A stretch of DNA of 64,000 nucleotides, from the NCBI RefSeq assembly GCF_022682495.2, contig NC_071392.1, positions 73,802,097-73,866,096 on the forward strand. Reading direction: 5' to 3'. Made by a program: the position numbers and the translations under genes. The notes under the pieces were generated by a model. That model was not told the origin of the DNA, ran no database searches, and saw nothing but the letters and a program-made list of their open reading frames with translations. Positions 45,900 through 57,287 of this stretch are shown piece by piece. Position 1 is the stretch's first letter; every line of letters starts with the position of its first letter. The DNA comes from Desmodus rotundus (taxonomy: Eukaryota > Chordata > Mammalia > Chiroptera > Phyllostomidae).

Positions 45900-46090
45900 T
45901 CTGAGTCCAGAATGTCTGTTCTCAACTCCCAGCTCTATCAACTGTGTGGCCTTGGGAAAGCTGTGCCTCAGTTTCTTCATTTGTAAAATGAGAATGATAG
46001 CTCTGACATGATTGTTTTGAGGATTAAATGAGATATTACAAGTTATGCACTTAGAACAATGTGAGCATTAAATAAACATTATGTATGTGT
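45900..46090 (-). repeat. MIR SINE fragment, antisense
   Basis: 'ctctatcaactgtgtggccttgggaaagctgtgcctcagtttcttcatttgtaaaatgagaatgata' is a reversed MIR. Confidence 0.8.
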
Positions 46091-46684
46091 TATCCTCATG
46101 ACTATTACTTCCTAAAAAGCACTAGCCCACCTCATTCCACTAAGCATGAAAGTCTTAGGGTTTATCAAGAAATAAGAGTAAGTTCTGGGAGAATAAAGAA
46201 ATCTTTAAACTTGATTCTCTGCAAATAAAGAGAATTGTATCTGTTCCATAACTGTCCCTCACTCCCCAATTGCTTGGGTTGCTGACTGGTGCACAGGGGA
46301 TGCTATTGCCTCACTGATGCTGTTTTTGGAAAGCATTACACTTCATAAATTATTTGAAAAGGAACTCATTTTGCTTTTATGCTGATATATGACATCTTTG
46401 CTTTGCACAATACAACCGGCATGTTTATTTACTGAACAGAGGTCAGGACCATAGGTTTGCATGGAGAAGAGAAATCATAACCATTGTTACAAGAAAATTC
46501 AAACCAGTTTTTCAGCATAGGTCTTCATGTTGTTTTAAACAACTGTCTCAAATGTTTGTCAAGTAGAAAGGTCAAGTGTACATCAGTATAAAAAATGTAA
46601 AAGTTTTCAGCATTCTTTAGCCTGTTCTGTAAGGCAAATTCCTCTCCTCATAATCAATTTCTTTACTTAAAAATGTCATTCTGA

Positions 46685-47762
46685 GTATGGTGCTGGCATA
46701 AGAACAGACACATTGACCAATGAAACAGAATAGAGAGCCCAGAAATAAACCCATGTCAATATGGTCAATTAATATTAGAGAAAGGCAGGAGCATAAAGTG
46801 AAGTAAAAATAGCCTCTTCAACAAATGGTGTTGGGAGATCTAGACAGATACATGCAAAAAAACGAAACTAGACCACCAACTTATACCATATACCAAAATA
46901 AATTCAAAACAGATAAAAGACTTAAATACAAGTTGTGACACCATAAAAGTCCTAGAGGAGAACATAGGTGGAAAAATCTCAGACATTCCACGCAGCAATA
47001 TTTTTACCGATACATCTCCTAGGGCAAAGGATGTAAAGGAAAAAATAAACAAATGGGACTACATCAAATTAAAAAGCTTCTGCACAGCTAAAGAAAACAT
47101 CAAAAAAATGGAAAGGGAACCAACCATATGGGAAAACATATTTGCCAACAATACCTCAGACAAGGGTTTGATCTCCAAAATATATAAAGAACTCACATGG
47201 CTCTGTGGAACTGATGGAACTGCCTTTTGACCCAGTGATCCCAGTGCTGGGATTATACCCTAAGAATCCTGAAACACAAATTCAAAAGGACCTACGCACC
47301 CCGATGCTCATAGCAGCACAATGTACAACAGCCAAGTGCTGGAAACAGCCTAAGTACCCATCACTACATGAGTGGATCAAAAAACTGCGGTTCATTTACA
47401 CAATGGAATACAATGCAGCAGAAGGAAAGAAGGAAGTCCTACCCTTTGCAACAGCATGGATGCTAAGTGAAATTAGCCAGGCAGTGAAAGACAAATACCA
47501 TATGATTTCACCTATAAGTGGAACCTAATCAACAAAACAAACAAATGAGCAAAATAGAACCAGAGGCATGGAAATAAAAAACAAACTGACAGTGATCAGA
47601 GGGGGAGGGGGATATTGGGGGCAAGAGGGAAAGGGCCATCAAGGAACATGAATAGAGGAGTCACAGGCACAGCCAATGGGGTGGGGATTGAATGTGGGGG
47701 GCAGGGCAGGGGAGGGCAACAGGGAAAAAGGTGGGACAACTGTAACTGAACAATTTTTTTTT
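46685..47762 (+). mobile_element. 5'-truncated L1 with an internal deletion
   Basis: ORF2 C-terminal sequence runs from 'ggtgctggcataagaacag' to about 47205. It then jumps to '…ctgatggaactgccttttgacccagtg', skipping about 330 bases that include the Cys-rich knuckle present at 38.05-38.39 kb. The ORF2 tail, G-rich 3' UTR and a T-rich/A-poor end follow. The TSD is aaatgtcattctga (46671-46684) and aaatgtcactctga (47763-47776), one mismatch in 14. Several stops mark it as older than the L1 at 37 kb. Confidence 0.85.
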
Positions 47763-47776
47763 AAATGTCACTCTGA

Positions 47777-48631
47777 ATGGACATTTTACAGCTGATTAAT
47801 TTTTGTCCTTTTTTCTCATATGCAAATACAAGACTCAAAATATACTTTTGGTACATTTCCTTTCTGCTGATTAAAGTGATAATTTCCTATAAATCTACTG
47901 CTATCTGCAGCCCTAGCAGAAAATGTTTTGCAAACTATGTTCCTATGTGGCTTAAATATATTCATCTTTTCTCTAAAATATTTAAGTAAACAATTAAGCA
48001 TTTGAATGCAGAAGGTAGAAAACATTGTCATTGCTTTTGTCAAAAACTCAACACATTAAATATGTTGCACATAGAAATGTACTCAATTAACATTTTAATT
48101 AAGGAAAACAAAAAATAATTAAACAGATGACATTTTAATTAATTTTCTCAACTGTAAATAACGTGATGGAAATTATTGTGAAATCTGATTTAAATATTTC
48201 TCCTTCAAAAACAGTGACTTCAAACTACCCATGACCATAAACATCTCCCTTTTATGTATTTACATAATCATAATGTCAGATCCGTAAGTTTCCAAGTGAA
48301 GTTTCTCAGGGTTATGAAAACTCCCTATGCGATATGCAAACAACAGCACAGTTGTTTTAACAATTACAAGTTACAAGACATTTGTTTACTTCCACTGTAA
48401 AAACATAGTACTAATGTACTTAAAGGCTACATTCTATAGTCAAAGATTCATGCTTGGTCATTAAATCCAGATAAACCATTTTGCCAACCTTAGCAACCCA
48501 ATTCTGTGACATCCAGTTTTCATATTGCCATAGTCAATGAGACTTGTCCCTGATTTTGCAACACACGAGGAATAGCTAATTGGGCCAAGTGGCATTAATT
48601 AGTCAAAGTAAAATTAGATTTAATTCATTCC
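47777..48631. other. AT-rich unassigned DNA
   Basis: I see no gene or confident repeat. Small opposite-strand frames at 47777-48043 are not supported. Confidence 0.45.
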
Positions 48632-48765
48632 ATTTTTTCAGTTTATTTTTATTGTATTTTTTCAACTACCATTTATCTCTCCTATACCCTCTTCCACCTC
48701 CACCCATACCCCATCTCCCATAATCACTTCACTGTTGTCCATGTCCATCATTATTTTGACAATAA
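48632..48765 (-). mobile_element. Short L1 3' UTR tail, minus strand
   Basis: The reverse complement reads '…gggagatggggtatgggtggaggtggaagagggtataggagagataaatggtagttgaa' followed by an A-rich end, an L1 3' UTR variant also present at 52.27-52.40 kb. Confidence 0.6.
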
Positions 48766-48888
48766 AAATTCAACACTTGGAAGCAGAGTACAGTGATAAT
48801 ATGGAAAATGATGCCTAAAATATTAACAGACATTGAATTGCCAAGAAAACAAAGTAAGCCATGCCCTCAGGGCTGCCAGATTTAGGGT

Positions 48889-48937
48889 GGATGGATGGAT
48901 GGATGATAGATAGATAGACAGATAGATAGATAGATTT
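48889..48937 (+). repeat. (GGAT)n/(GATA)n microsatellite
   Basis: Tandem ggat units change into gata units, with one gaca interruption. Confidence 0.9.
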
Positions 48938-50939
48938 TTGCTTTTTTGTCCCCTATTGTTTCCATGGACCATACTTATACCAAACAATTATTCATTATTT
49001 CTCTGAAATTTAAATTTAACTTGGTGTCCTGCATTTTACCTGACAACCCTACTTTTAAAAGAGCAGTGTCTATAAGATAAATTTACCTTGAAAAACACTT
49101 TTGGTCCCTGATAGACAGTGAGCTATGGCAAAAGGAGGAGACATTTAGTGGCAGGTGATGCTCTGGGCCTGGGAGGGTTCCAGGATGGGCCCTTAGCCAC
49201 CATCAAGGGAGTCTGTCCAGGAGACAAACACTCTGTGTATTTAATGTCATACCTGGAGTTAAAAAGTTATTGATCTATTGTTCAATCTATTTTTACTTTG
49301 TTTTTTAATTGTGAATAATAAATAGGTCTGAGAGGACAGCAAGTGTGTGGGGGCACTCTGTCACTGAAGAGACAGTGGGGCGCTCTAAGGTTTCTTGTGC
49401 GGAAATCCCTGGAAGACAAAGCAGTTCCCAGAAATACAGCTCAACAAGACGCACAACTGTTCTCCAATGCAAATGTGAGCCTCGGATAAAAGGATGGGGT
49501 CTCGTGGCTCAGGAAGACAGAAGACCAAGAAGACAGAGACTCCACAGACCGAGAGACCGAGAGAGGGGAGAGGGAGGGAAAGAATTCCAGCTTTTGGAAG
49601 TAAAAGTGTTTCTTTCTAGCTGAGAATTCTGAGGGGATATGAGGATTAGGACATCATCTCCCTGAAATCCCTATTTTTTTTAACAACAGGATTAGAACTG
49701 AATATTCTAATTTGTTTATCCAGATATTTCACCAGAGAGAAGTATCAGTTCCAGTAAAACATAGCCAGGGCTAGTAATCCTCTCTCATTAAAAAACATCC
49801 TTCTGTTCTCCTCCAGTTATTCAAAATCCCATTTTTGGAATTGTTCATTGTACAGTAACTCTCTTCCCCATCCCACCACTGCAGCCCTCACATCTCTTAA
49901 GAGAAACTTCCATGACCTAAAAGAATCTCCAGCCTAAAAGGTGGGTTGCTTGGGGAAATAAAAGTGGAACAGAAATTAATCACCTAACACCGTTGTCTAC
50001 CTGCAGTGTATGAGGAAAGCATGTCTCTATGTTAGATGCTACTTTGTCATATGCTTTTATTATTGTTGCCATTTAATTGCAAGCATGCAATTAGGACACT
50101 CCTAGCACAAGGTTCAAATATACTAGGCACTCCACTCAACAATACTGAATGTATGAATGATTGGGCCAATGAGTCAAGGTTAGGCAGTGCACAGAAACGC
50201 TAAGGCAGTAAAACAACATTTCCCAAGAATTGTGAAGGCCTTCCCTTCCCCACTGACCCCCCCCCCCCCCCCCGCTTCCAGGCAAAGCTGGAGTTGAACT
50301 GCTCTGGCAAAAGTGCAGAAAATAAGTATTCTGCCTTCCTACTGCTGTGGATGAGGGTCCTCTAATAGGCCCCCTACCAGAGGATAATACTCTAAAGAGA
50401 TCTTGTTTCCCAATACACATTATTAAACTTTCTCATAAGGTTCTATGCAAACTTGACTGGCTAATTCTCCACTAACTACAAATAAGCAGGATTTTGTTCT
50501 TGGTCCCAGCTTTGGAAAAGTCCCTCCTACCACCATTTTCTGGCTGTCTGTAGGGGTTAAGTCCACCCTTTGTCTCTTACAAGTGGACTGACTTAGCATG
50601 TTTCCAATATCCTCCAATCTACATTTGCCATGCCTTTCAAACTGGGCTCAAAACACCTTTTCTGAATGAACTCACACAATCCAATCTGACTGCTTTCTTC
50701 TTTTATCTGTAATTCCTGATCCTTTCCTTACTTACGTATCAGGCTTTAGCATATATTTTTATGTTACTTACTCAGAGAAGGAATGTCAGAGCTTTGTATA
50801 TTATTGGTACTTTAAAAAGTGGTTAAGCAAATGAAAGTATAGAGGAGCACAGGAAGCTCTGTTGTTCTGAGACATAATATGTCTACTCTTACCCATCTTG
50901 GGACTCAAATGTTCAACACATTAATGTGGCCCATCACAT
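48938..50939. other. Unassigned DNA
   Basis: There is no gene here. A purine-rich tract lies at 49510-49590 and an uninterrupted run of 17 C at 50257-50273. The 92-codon frame at 49345-49623 spans the purine tract and is not supported. An L2-like scrap lies near 50090-50170. Confidence 0.4.
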
Positions 50940-51095
50940 ACTACTCAAACTATGCTCTGTGAACCACCATCATGGAAACTTTTTGGAGATGCAGAGTCTC
51001 AGGCCTCATCCCAGGCAGACTGAATCAAAACCTGCATTTTAAGAAGATCCTTTGAGTGATTTGCATGCACGATAAAGTTTGAGAAGTACTGACTT
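50940..51095 (+). repeat. hAT-Charlie MITE fragment (MER5/MER20 class)
   Basis: 'actcaaactatgctctgtgaaccaccatcatggaaac … tgcagagtctcaggcctcatcccaggcagactgaatcaaaacctgcattttaagaaga … aagtttgagaagtactga' shows both ends of such an element. Confidence 0.7.
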
Positions 51096-51599
51096 TCCAA
51101 TAACAAACGTGAAAAAAATCTACAAAGAATATGTCTTCAATGGCTGCAACAGAGCAGTCAACACAGATGTCTCTATTTTTGCCCAATCAGACCAATCAAT
51201 TCAGAAGCAACTTTTCCACCAAAGAACCTTAAAATCTTTTCATTGCCTCAGTAAAACAGGAAAAAGACAGACCTAGAACAGAGGGCTCAGATGAGAAAGA
51301 ACAACTCACCTCCTAGAGAACAATTGATAAAAAGCTGGTAATTAATACTGGAGGTATTACAATAGCAGAGACCACAAGGGTAGGCAGGTCCCTGGAATCA
51401 GGGGATGTCTCAGTGGAACAGGAGCAGATGGATGCATAGTAGTGCCCAGCAGGGGCCGGAGTCACCAAAATGAGAACCAGAAAAGAAGATACGAGTGCAC
51501 ACTGTCCCAGGTCTTGGGAAGAACTGGAATGGTGAAGAACTGGAAATTTAAATTTCAGCCCACTGGCTCTCTTGGGCCTAGCACTGGTGTGCCAGAAGC

Positions 51600-51815
51600 T
51601 AGACTAAGCACTCCACCTATGTTACCTCATTTAACCACAACTATAACAGACAATGTGTTATTATCCCATATCACAAAAACCAGAAAAATTGTGAAACTCA
51701 TCCAAGACACACCACTGAAAGCGACAACACAGAACTTAACACCTGTCTGGCTCCCAGCCCGCACTTGGCCCATGCACTTGACCCTCAGTGCTCCACTGCC
51801 TCCTTCTAATCAGGT
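51600..51815 (+). repeat. MIR SINE fragment
   Basis: 'gcactccacctatgttacctcatttaaccacaactataacagacaatgtgttattatcccatatcac … aaattgtgaaactcatccaagac' is MIR-like. The 149-codon frame at 51442-51891 crosses it and is not convincing. Confidence 0.55.
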
Positions 51816-52057
51816 GAGTAAAGTGCTTATGGTTTTCATTATGAAGTGTGAACTCAATCATTCCCAGTTAACTCCTTGGTTGCCTTCATAACATCTAGAA
51901 ATAAAGAAGCCCTCCAGATATTACCGCACACCCACACCTGAAATAGGTAGCCCTTACTTCAAAAACAAGCTCACCATCGCAGTGAGCCTAAGGGCCCTGG
52001 CACTATGAAGTGGTGTCTTTACAAGGTGGGTTTTCTTCTTTCCCAGTTGACATTTGT

Positions 52058-52269
52058 TTTTTTTTAAGATTTTATTTATTTATTTTTAGAAAGAGGGGAA
52101 GGGATGGAGAAAGAGAGGGAGAGAAACATCGATGTGTTGTTGCCTCTCACATGCCCCCCAACTGGGGACCTGGCCTACAACCCAGGTATGTGCCCTGACT
52201 GGGAATCGAACCAGTGACCCTTTTGTTCACAGGCCAGCACTCAATCCACTGATCCACACCAGCCAGGGC
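52058..52269 (-). mobile_element. VES-type tRNA-derived SINE (bat), reverse orientation
   Basis: On the minus strand: head 'agccctggctggtgtggatc', B-box 'ggttcgattcccagtcaggg', body 'cacatacctgggttgtaggc', then a CT/GA-rich part and an A-rich tail (the T-rich 52.06-kb end). It has the best-preserved B box of the three copies, so it is probably the youngest VES here. Confidence 0.9.
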
Positions 52270-52271
52270 TG

Positions 52272-52405
52272 TTAGTTTTTTTAATAGTTTACTTTTATTG
52301 TACATTTTCCATTACCATTTATCCCCCTTGCACCCTCTTCCACCTCCATCCACTCCCCTCCCCCACCTCACAATCACCACACTGTTACATTACAATGAAC
52401 ATCGG
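52272..52405 (-). mobile_element. Short L1 3' UTR tail, minus strand
   Basis: The reverse complement ends '…ggaggtggaagagggtgcaagggggataaatggtaatggaaaatgtacaataaaagtaaac', the same 3' UTR type as at 48.6 kb. Confidence 0.6.
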
Positions 52406-53088
52406 CTGTCAGCAAAAATTAAGCACTTTTCCTTCTTTAGGGAATAACATATGCCGGCATGACTAAGTGTGTGACCACCTGGTCCCTGTGTGGGAGGTTA
52501 CGTCTCATTAGGGCAGCACTAGGGACTACATTCTGAAGGTCTCTCAGCCTGGCTGGGGGCTGGGCGGGGGCATCCATTTTGGTCCTTGAAGTCTATTTTA
52601 GTCCCTTAGTCTATTTTAGTCTGTGCTACCCCAGACTCTTCGCCAGCCTTGGCCTACCTAAAGAAAATTATATCTTACAAACTTCTACAATGAACTCAAT
52701 CACCCAAGGGTTCTGGTCACCCCTGGGTATGTAGCCCTCTCACCTCCAGACCATCCCCCATGAGCAGCACCCTGGTAAGAGTAACTTATCCTTTCCAAGG
52801 ATCTGCTTGAGTCATAACAGGAAAAAAAAAAAAAAAAAGCACGCACCTAAAACACAATTACAGGGGGGTGTGAAAAGCCACATGAAACTAAGGGGTCGTC
52901 AACAACATTTTCAGCAGTAAACACATCAGGTAACCTTCTGAAAGATTGAAAAATGTTCAATCACATTACAACTTCTACCCTTCATCATCATTGTCATCCC
53001 ATATTCTTGAGCCTCCGAATCTAGCTCTCCAGTGGGCTTTTAAGAAATACATATAGAGAGGTTTCAAAAGTTGAGCTTGTGTATTTGT
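52406..53088. other. Unassigned DNA
   Basis: No gene is seen. An A18-type run lies at about 52822-52839. Confidence 0.45.
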
Positions 53089-53104
53089 CAAGAATCTCAG
53101 GGAA

Positions 53105-53410
53105 TCAACAAAACAAACAAGCAAGCGAAATACAACCAGAGACATGGAAATAAAGAACAGACTGACAGTATCCAAGGGGAGGGGGGAGAGGGAAAATGGG
53201 GGAAAATAGGTGAAGGGTCATCAAGGAACATGTATAAAGGACACATGGATAAAGCCAAAGAGGGTAGGTTCAAAGGTGGGAGGCAGGGATGGGTGGGGCA
53301 GGGGGCTTGGTGGGGTGAAAATGGAGACAACTGTACTTGAACAACAATAATAAATAAATACATAAATACATAAATAAATAAATAAATAAATAAATAAAAT
53401 TTAAAAAGAA
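53105..53410 (+). mobile_element. Severely truncated L1 3' end with (AAAT)n tail
   Basis: Only the last bases of ORF2, the G-rich 3' UTR and the tail remain; the tail has expanded to an AAAT microsatellite at 53348-53399. Flanks agaatctcagggaa (53091) and agaatctagggaa (53416) are a TSD with a one-base indel. Confidence 0.8.
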
Positions 53411-53889
53411 AAAAGAGAATCTAGGGAATAAACTCTTCAGTGGGATAAAAAGTCTAGGAAGCACAGAAAGGAAAAAGCTGCTTCCAGTTAGTTTACAGAT
53501 TACAAACCTGAAGGGGTCTTTAAAAAGCTAGATGCCACTGGTTGTTCCTCTTGCCAGTTTTAAACGTAGATTATATTCTACATTCTGAAGGTGAACCAGT
53601 TTCTTGTTTGCATTACAAACCCTTTTAATTCTGCAGATCAAAAAAAAGTTCTAATGTCAGATGTTCCTAGGCCATTTAAAATTACTCTTATTATTTCTCA
53701 CTTGCTAATTGTTGAATTTTCATGTTTATTTTTAATCTTGAAAATAGGGAAACTGCTATTTCTCCTCCACTTCCTATCACCTTAGGGAAAAAGTGAACAA
53801 ATATAGTATAGAAACTATAGGAACAGGTTAGAATGATGTGACCCATGGAGGAAATGGGAGAGAATAAAGTAGATATTTTAAGTCATTCA

Positions 53890-54050
53890 GGTCCAAGTTT
53901 ACCACTTAGTGAATAAAACTGCACAAGTTCTTCAATCTCCATGAACTTCATTTTCTCCATTTGTTAAATAAGCATAATACACACCATGCAGGGCTAGTCT
54001 AAGGCTAAGAGACAATGCTAAAGCACTTGGTACAATATAGAAATTCAAAT
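53890..54050 (-). repeat. MIR SINE fragment, antisense
   Basis: 'gcacaagttcttcaatctccatgaacttcattttctccatttgttaaataagcataatacacacc' is a reversed MIR. Confidence 0.7.
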
Positions 54051-54059
54051 TATGATAAA

Positions 54060-54112
54060 GGTGATGATGGTGGTGGCAGTGGTGGTGGTGGTGGTGGTGG
54101 TGATGACAGTGA
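54060..54112 (+). repeat. (GGT)n microsatellite
   Basis: Tandem ggt triplets with gat interruptions. The opposite-strand proline-rich frame is its translation. Confidence 0.85.
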
Positions 54113-57100
54113 CAATGATGGACAAAAGTGACAAGACAGAGCAGAGGGTGAAGGTAGAAAAGTGGGAAAACAATACTGGATAGAGGTTATCCTAAAATCA
54201 AGAAATGAGTATGACTGAGTACCTATAACAAAGGAAATATTTTCCCAATATCTGATTAACAACTTGATTCTGTCTTAAAAGACGAGTTAAATTGTAAATT
54301 CCATTGGGATCCACTCTGACTGCAGTTTTTCTCTGCATTCAAACTCACAGTAATCAATACTTGATCCCAGGGGCAGGTCAGCCCTAATGTGTCCTTCGGT
54401 GGCTTTTTCCTTTGCAAGTTTACTCTTGAGCTCTTTTTATAAATAAATGTAGGTGTCATGAGACAGAAATTATTTCTTTAGGTTGGAAGCACAGCTGATG
54501 ACACTTGGAGAAAACAATTAAAAGATCCCTGAAGCAATTTTCCAAAGAGGAAAACCATGAACAAAATCATTTTCCAAACACGTTTTACAGAAGTAGACTT
54601 CAAATTCCGTGTGATACATATGCTCTTAACAGTTTGGAACCATTTGTCAGTCAACATTTAAATTGTAGGCATTCCATTTGTAAAATAGAACAACAAATTA
54701 GTCAATCTTATTAGCATGAATCACAAAAATCTTAATGATCTTGGGTTTCTTAAGGAGTTTAACACCTCCCATTTTCTGAATGTGAACATCAGGTCACATT
54801 AATCACAAGACCACAGCCCACTCACTTAAAGAGTATATCATATAAAAGTTTGCACCACCTGCTGGGAAATACTATATCTTTAGCATTTGGATCACTTGGG
54901 ATATTGGAAGGAAGAGCTCACTAATGAAGTGTGAGGCTCATTTTACTTATAGCCCATGGGAAAGGCATCTTTCATGGCCATCAGAAGAACTTCTTCAGGT
55001 GAGAAGTCACAGATAACCCAAGTGCCATACAAAGCTAGTGTAAGTCTAATCCTGGTGACACTGGCAGAACCACAGTAAAGAGAAATTTTTTTAATTGATA
55101 GCAATGGGACTATGAGAATGTGGGAGAAGATCAAATATAGACCACAGCTGCAACTTACATAGTAGAGACACCTTTGCCAGCATAACAGGAAAGAAAGAGT
55201 AAATAAAGGTGGATTTGGCTGTCAGCTGATTTTTGGTTTAGTTGACATTCAGATGGTACGAGGCAGGTATCTTCTACCTTCTCTGTGAAGTAGTAGAAAG
55301 TCCTTTGCTAAGATGTGGGAAGTGAAGAGAGTGGTGATTTGAAACAGTCACTGGGGATGTTGTAGAGCAAATTAATGGGGACACAGAAGACTGTCAGGCA
55401 GTTTGACATTGACTATGAACAAAATGCCTCCGACTTCTCGATCCACTTCTGTCCATTTCTCCTGCTAGACTGCACTCCTGCAGGCTTTAATTGATTTAGT
55501 GTCACTGGCACCTAGCTCAGCTCCTGGCACAAAGTAGGTACTCTTAAATATTATTTGAGTTCAGTTAGATAGAACAAATATCTAAATTGTCTGAGCACAA
55601 ACTAACTTTAAATATTGAAATTTGTTAAGCTTGCAAAATACAATTGACTCGTTAGTGAAGTCCAGTATATCCATGAAGGAAAACCTGAGGCCTGGACTTT
55701 GCATTTGAGGTCAGTCAGTGGTACAGAAAAGAGCAGCTGAGGAGAGGTTCAAGTACAGGGACCTGGGGACAGGAGTGTGAAGATTAAATGGCTGCCAGGT
55801 CACCTCTGCTGAGTGCCACCTTGAGGGCAGCAGGGTTCTAGAAGCAGAATCAAGGGAAGCAGCAGCAGCTCCACATGACTCTGGTTCTCTAGGAAAACTA
55901 TGCTGGAATTGGAGCAAAGCTTTGAAGAAAAACCATCATTCTCATAGCCCAGCTTTCTAGTTTTGCAAAGAGGATTATTCCCTGAAACTCAGAAAAATAA
56001 TAGAGCACACCTAACTCTATCTCAACATCCAGCTTCTGCCCCCACCTATAACCCTTCCGGCTTCTTCTTGCTGCTTCCAACCCAGCACATTATGTTCTAG
56101 CTATTCCAAATTATTTCCTGATTTAAAATGCCACATGGTTTTTTAAGTTCCAAGCTTTGTACAGGATGTTCCCTCTCACTGGAAGATCTCCCTCTTCCCA
56201 TCCCAACCATTATAACTCTGTAAAGGCTGTCTTTCCCAGAGTAGAAGAGCCCACCCCATCTTAGTCATTGAACATATACATATACGTTAGGAATGGAAGA
56301 GACCACATTTGATGTAACCTTTTCTCCCAGTGACTTGAAACGTGACTGGCACATAGTAAGATGCTCAGTGCAGGTTTGTTGAACTGAGTTTTACCATTCA
56401 TCTACCTTGCAGACAAATGGCAATTTCTTAGGTATCTATTCATTTGACACCTCCTTTCTCCAACCCAGGCACTTTGGTTTTTTCTTCCGAAACTGATGTT
56501 AGGACCTAATACTATATATATGCTATTGCATTTTGATTAATTTTCCTGAAATAGAAAATTATTTTAAATGAATGCTGAGTACTTTGTTCCATCGGGTCTT
56601 TTTTTTAAACTCAGTCCAGAAATGGGAAGTTTGGTATCGATTTAATGATGCCTCAAATATTACCAAGACATAGAGGGTTGAGGAAATAAGATACTGCTTG
56701 TTCTTAAAATTTGGGAATATTAGAATTAGAGGCACCCCTTGAAGCCAAAAGGAGTTAGCTTTAGAATAAATAAAAAGGAGTCTTATTTTACACAGCAGGT
56801 GGCAAACATGAAACTATTTACTCTGAGAATTGGTACAGAGTTGAAAATAAAAGTAGGTTCCAAGAAGGACTTAGCTATAATCTAGGATGAGAGTTCCAAC
56901 ATGTTATTGAGTAGAAATTTGAGCTATTAGACCTTGTCGGCAGGGTGCACCCTCCCCTCACTTACCCACAAAGTGCCATTAGCATCCTTGCCGTAGCTGC
57001 TCCCCTGAGCGGGATACATCCACTTTGATCTGATCTAACCCAGCATGGCATGTCTGGTGCTTTCATACTCTCAAGTATGAAACTTACTTTATTAAAATGA

Positions 57101-57271
57101 GACATGTTTCTTTCTTTGATTCACCCTACACAACTTAACTGTCATCAATCATTTAAAATAAAATATCTTCCAAAATAGTTACTTCATTGAGCACATACAT
57201 GGGGCAAGTCAAAAAATAGGATACCCCAGCAATGAGTTGAATGTCTTTCTAAAACCCCTGTACTTGGGAAG
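54113..57271. other. Stretch without genes, with L2 remnants
   Basis: L2-like 3' ends lie at 55440-55560 ('ctggcacctagctcagctcctggcacaaagtaggtactc') and 56170-56390 ('gtgactggcacatagtaagatgctcagtgcaggtttgttgaac'). No frame is supported as a gene. Confidence 0.45.
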
Positions 57272-57287
57272 GGAAAAACTGAGTTGC

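Larger units (their letters stand above)
45028..46670. other. Unassigned DNA with two MIR fragments
   Basis: No gene is seen. A MIR in sense orientation lies at 45375-45575 and one in antisense at 45900-46090; both are listed separately. Confidence 0.5.

Noticed and set aside
51442..51891. 149-codon frame ending near a gtgagt donor-like site
   Set aside because: It crosses a MIR fragment, has no recognisable domain and no good acceptor, so it looks like chance.
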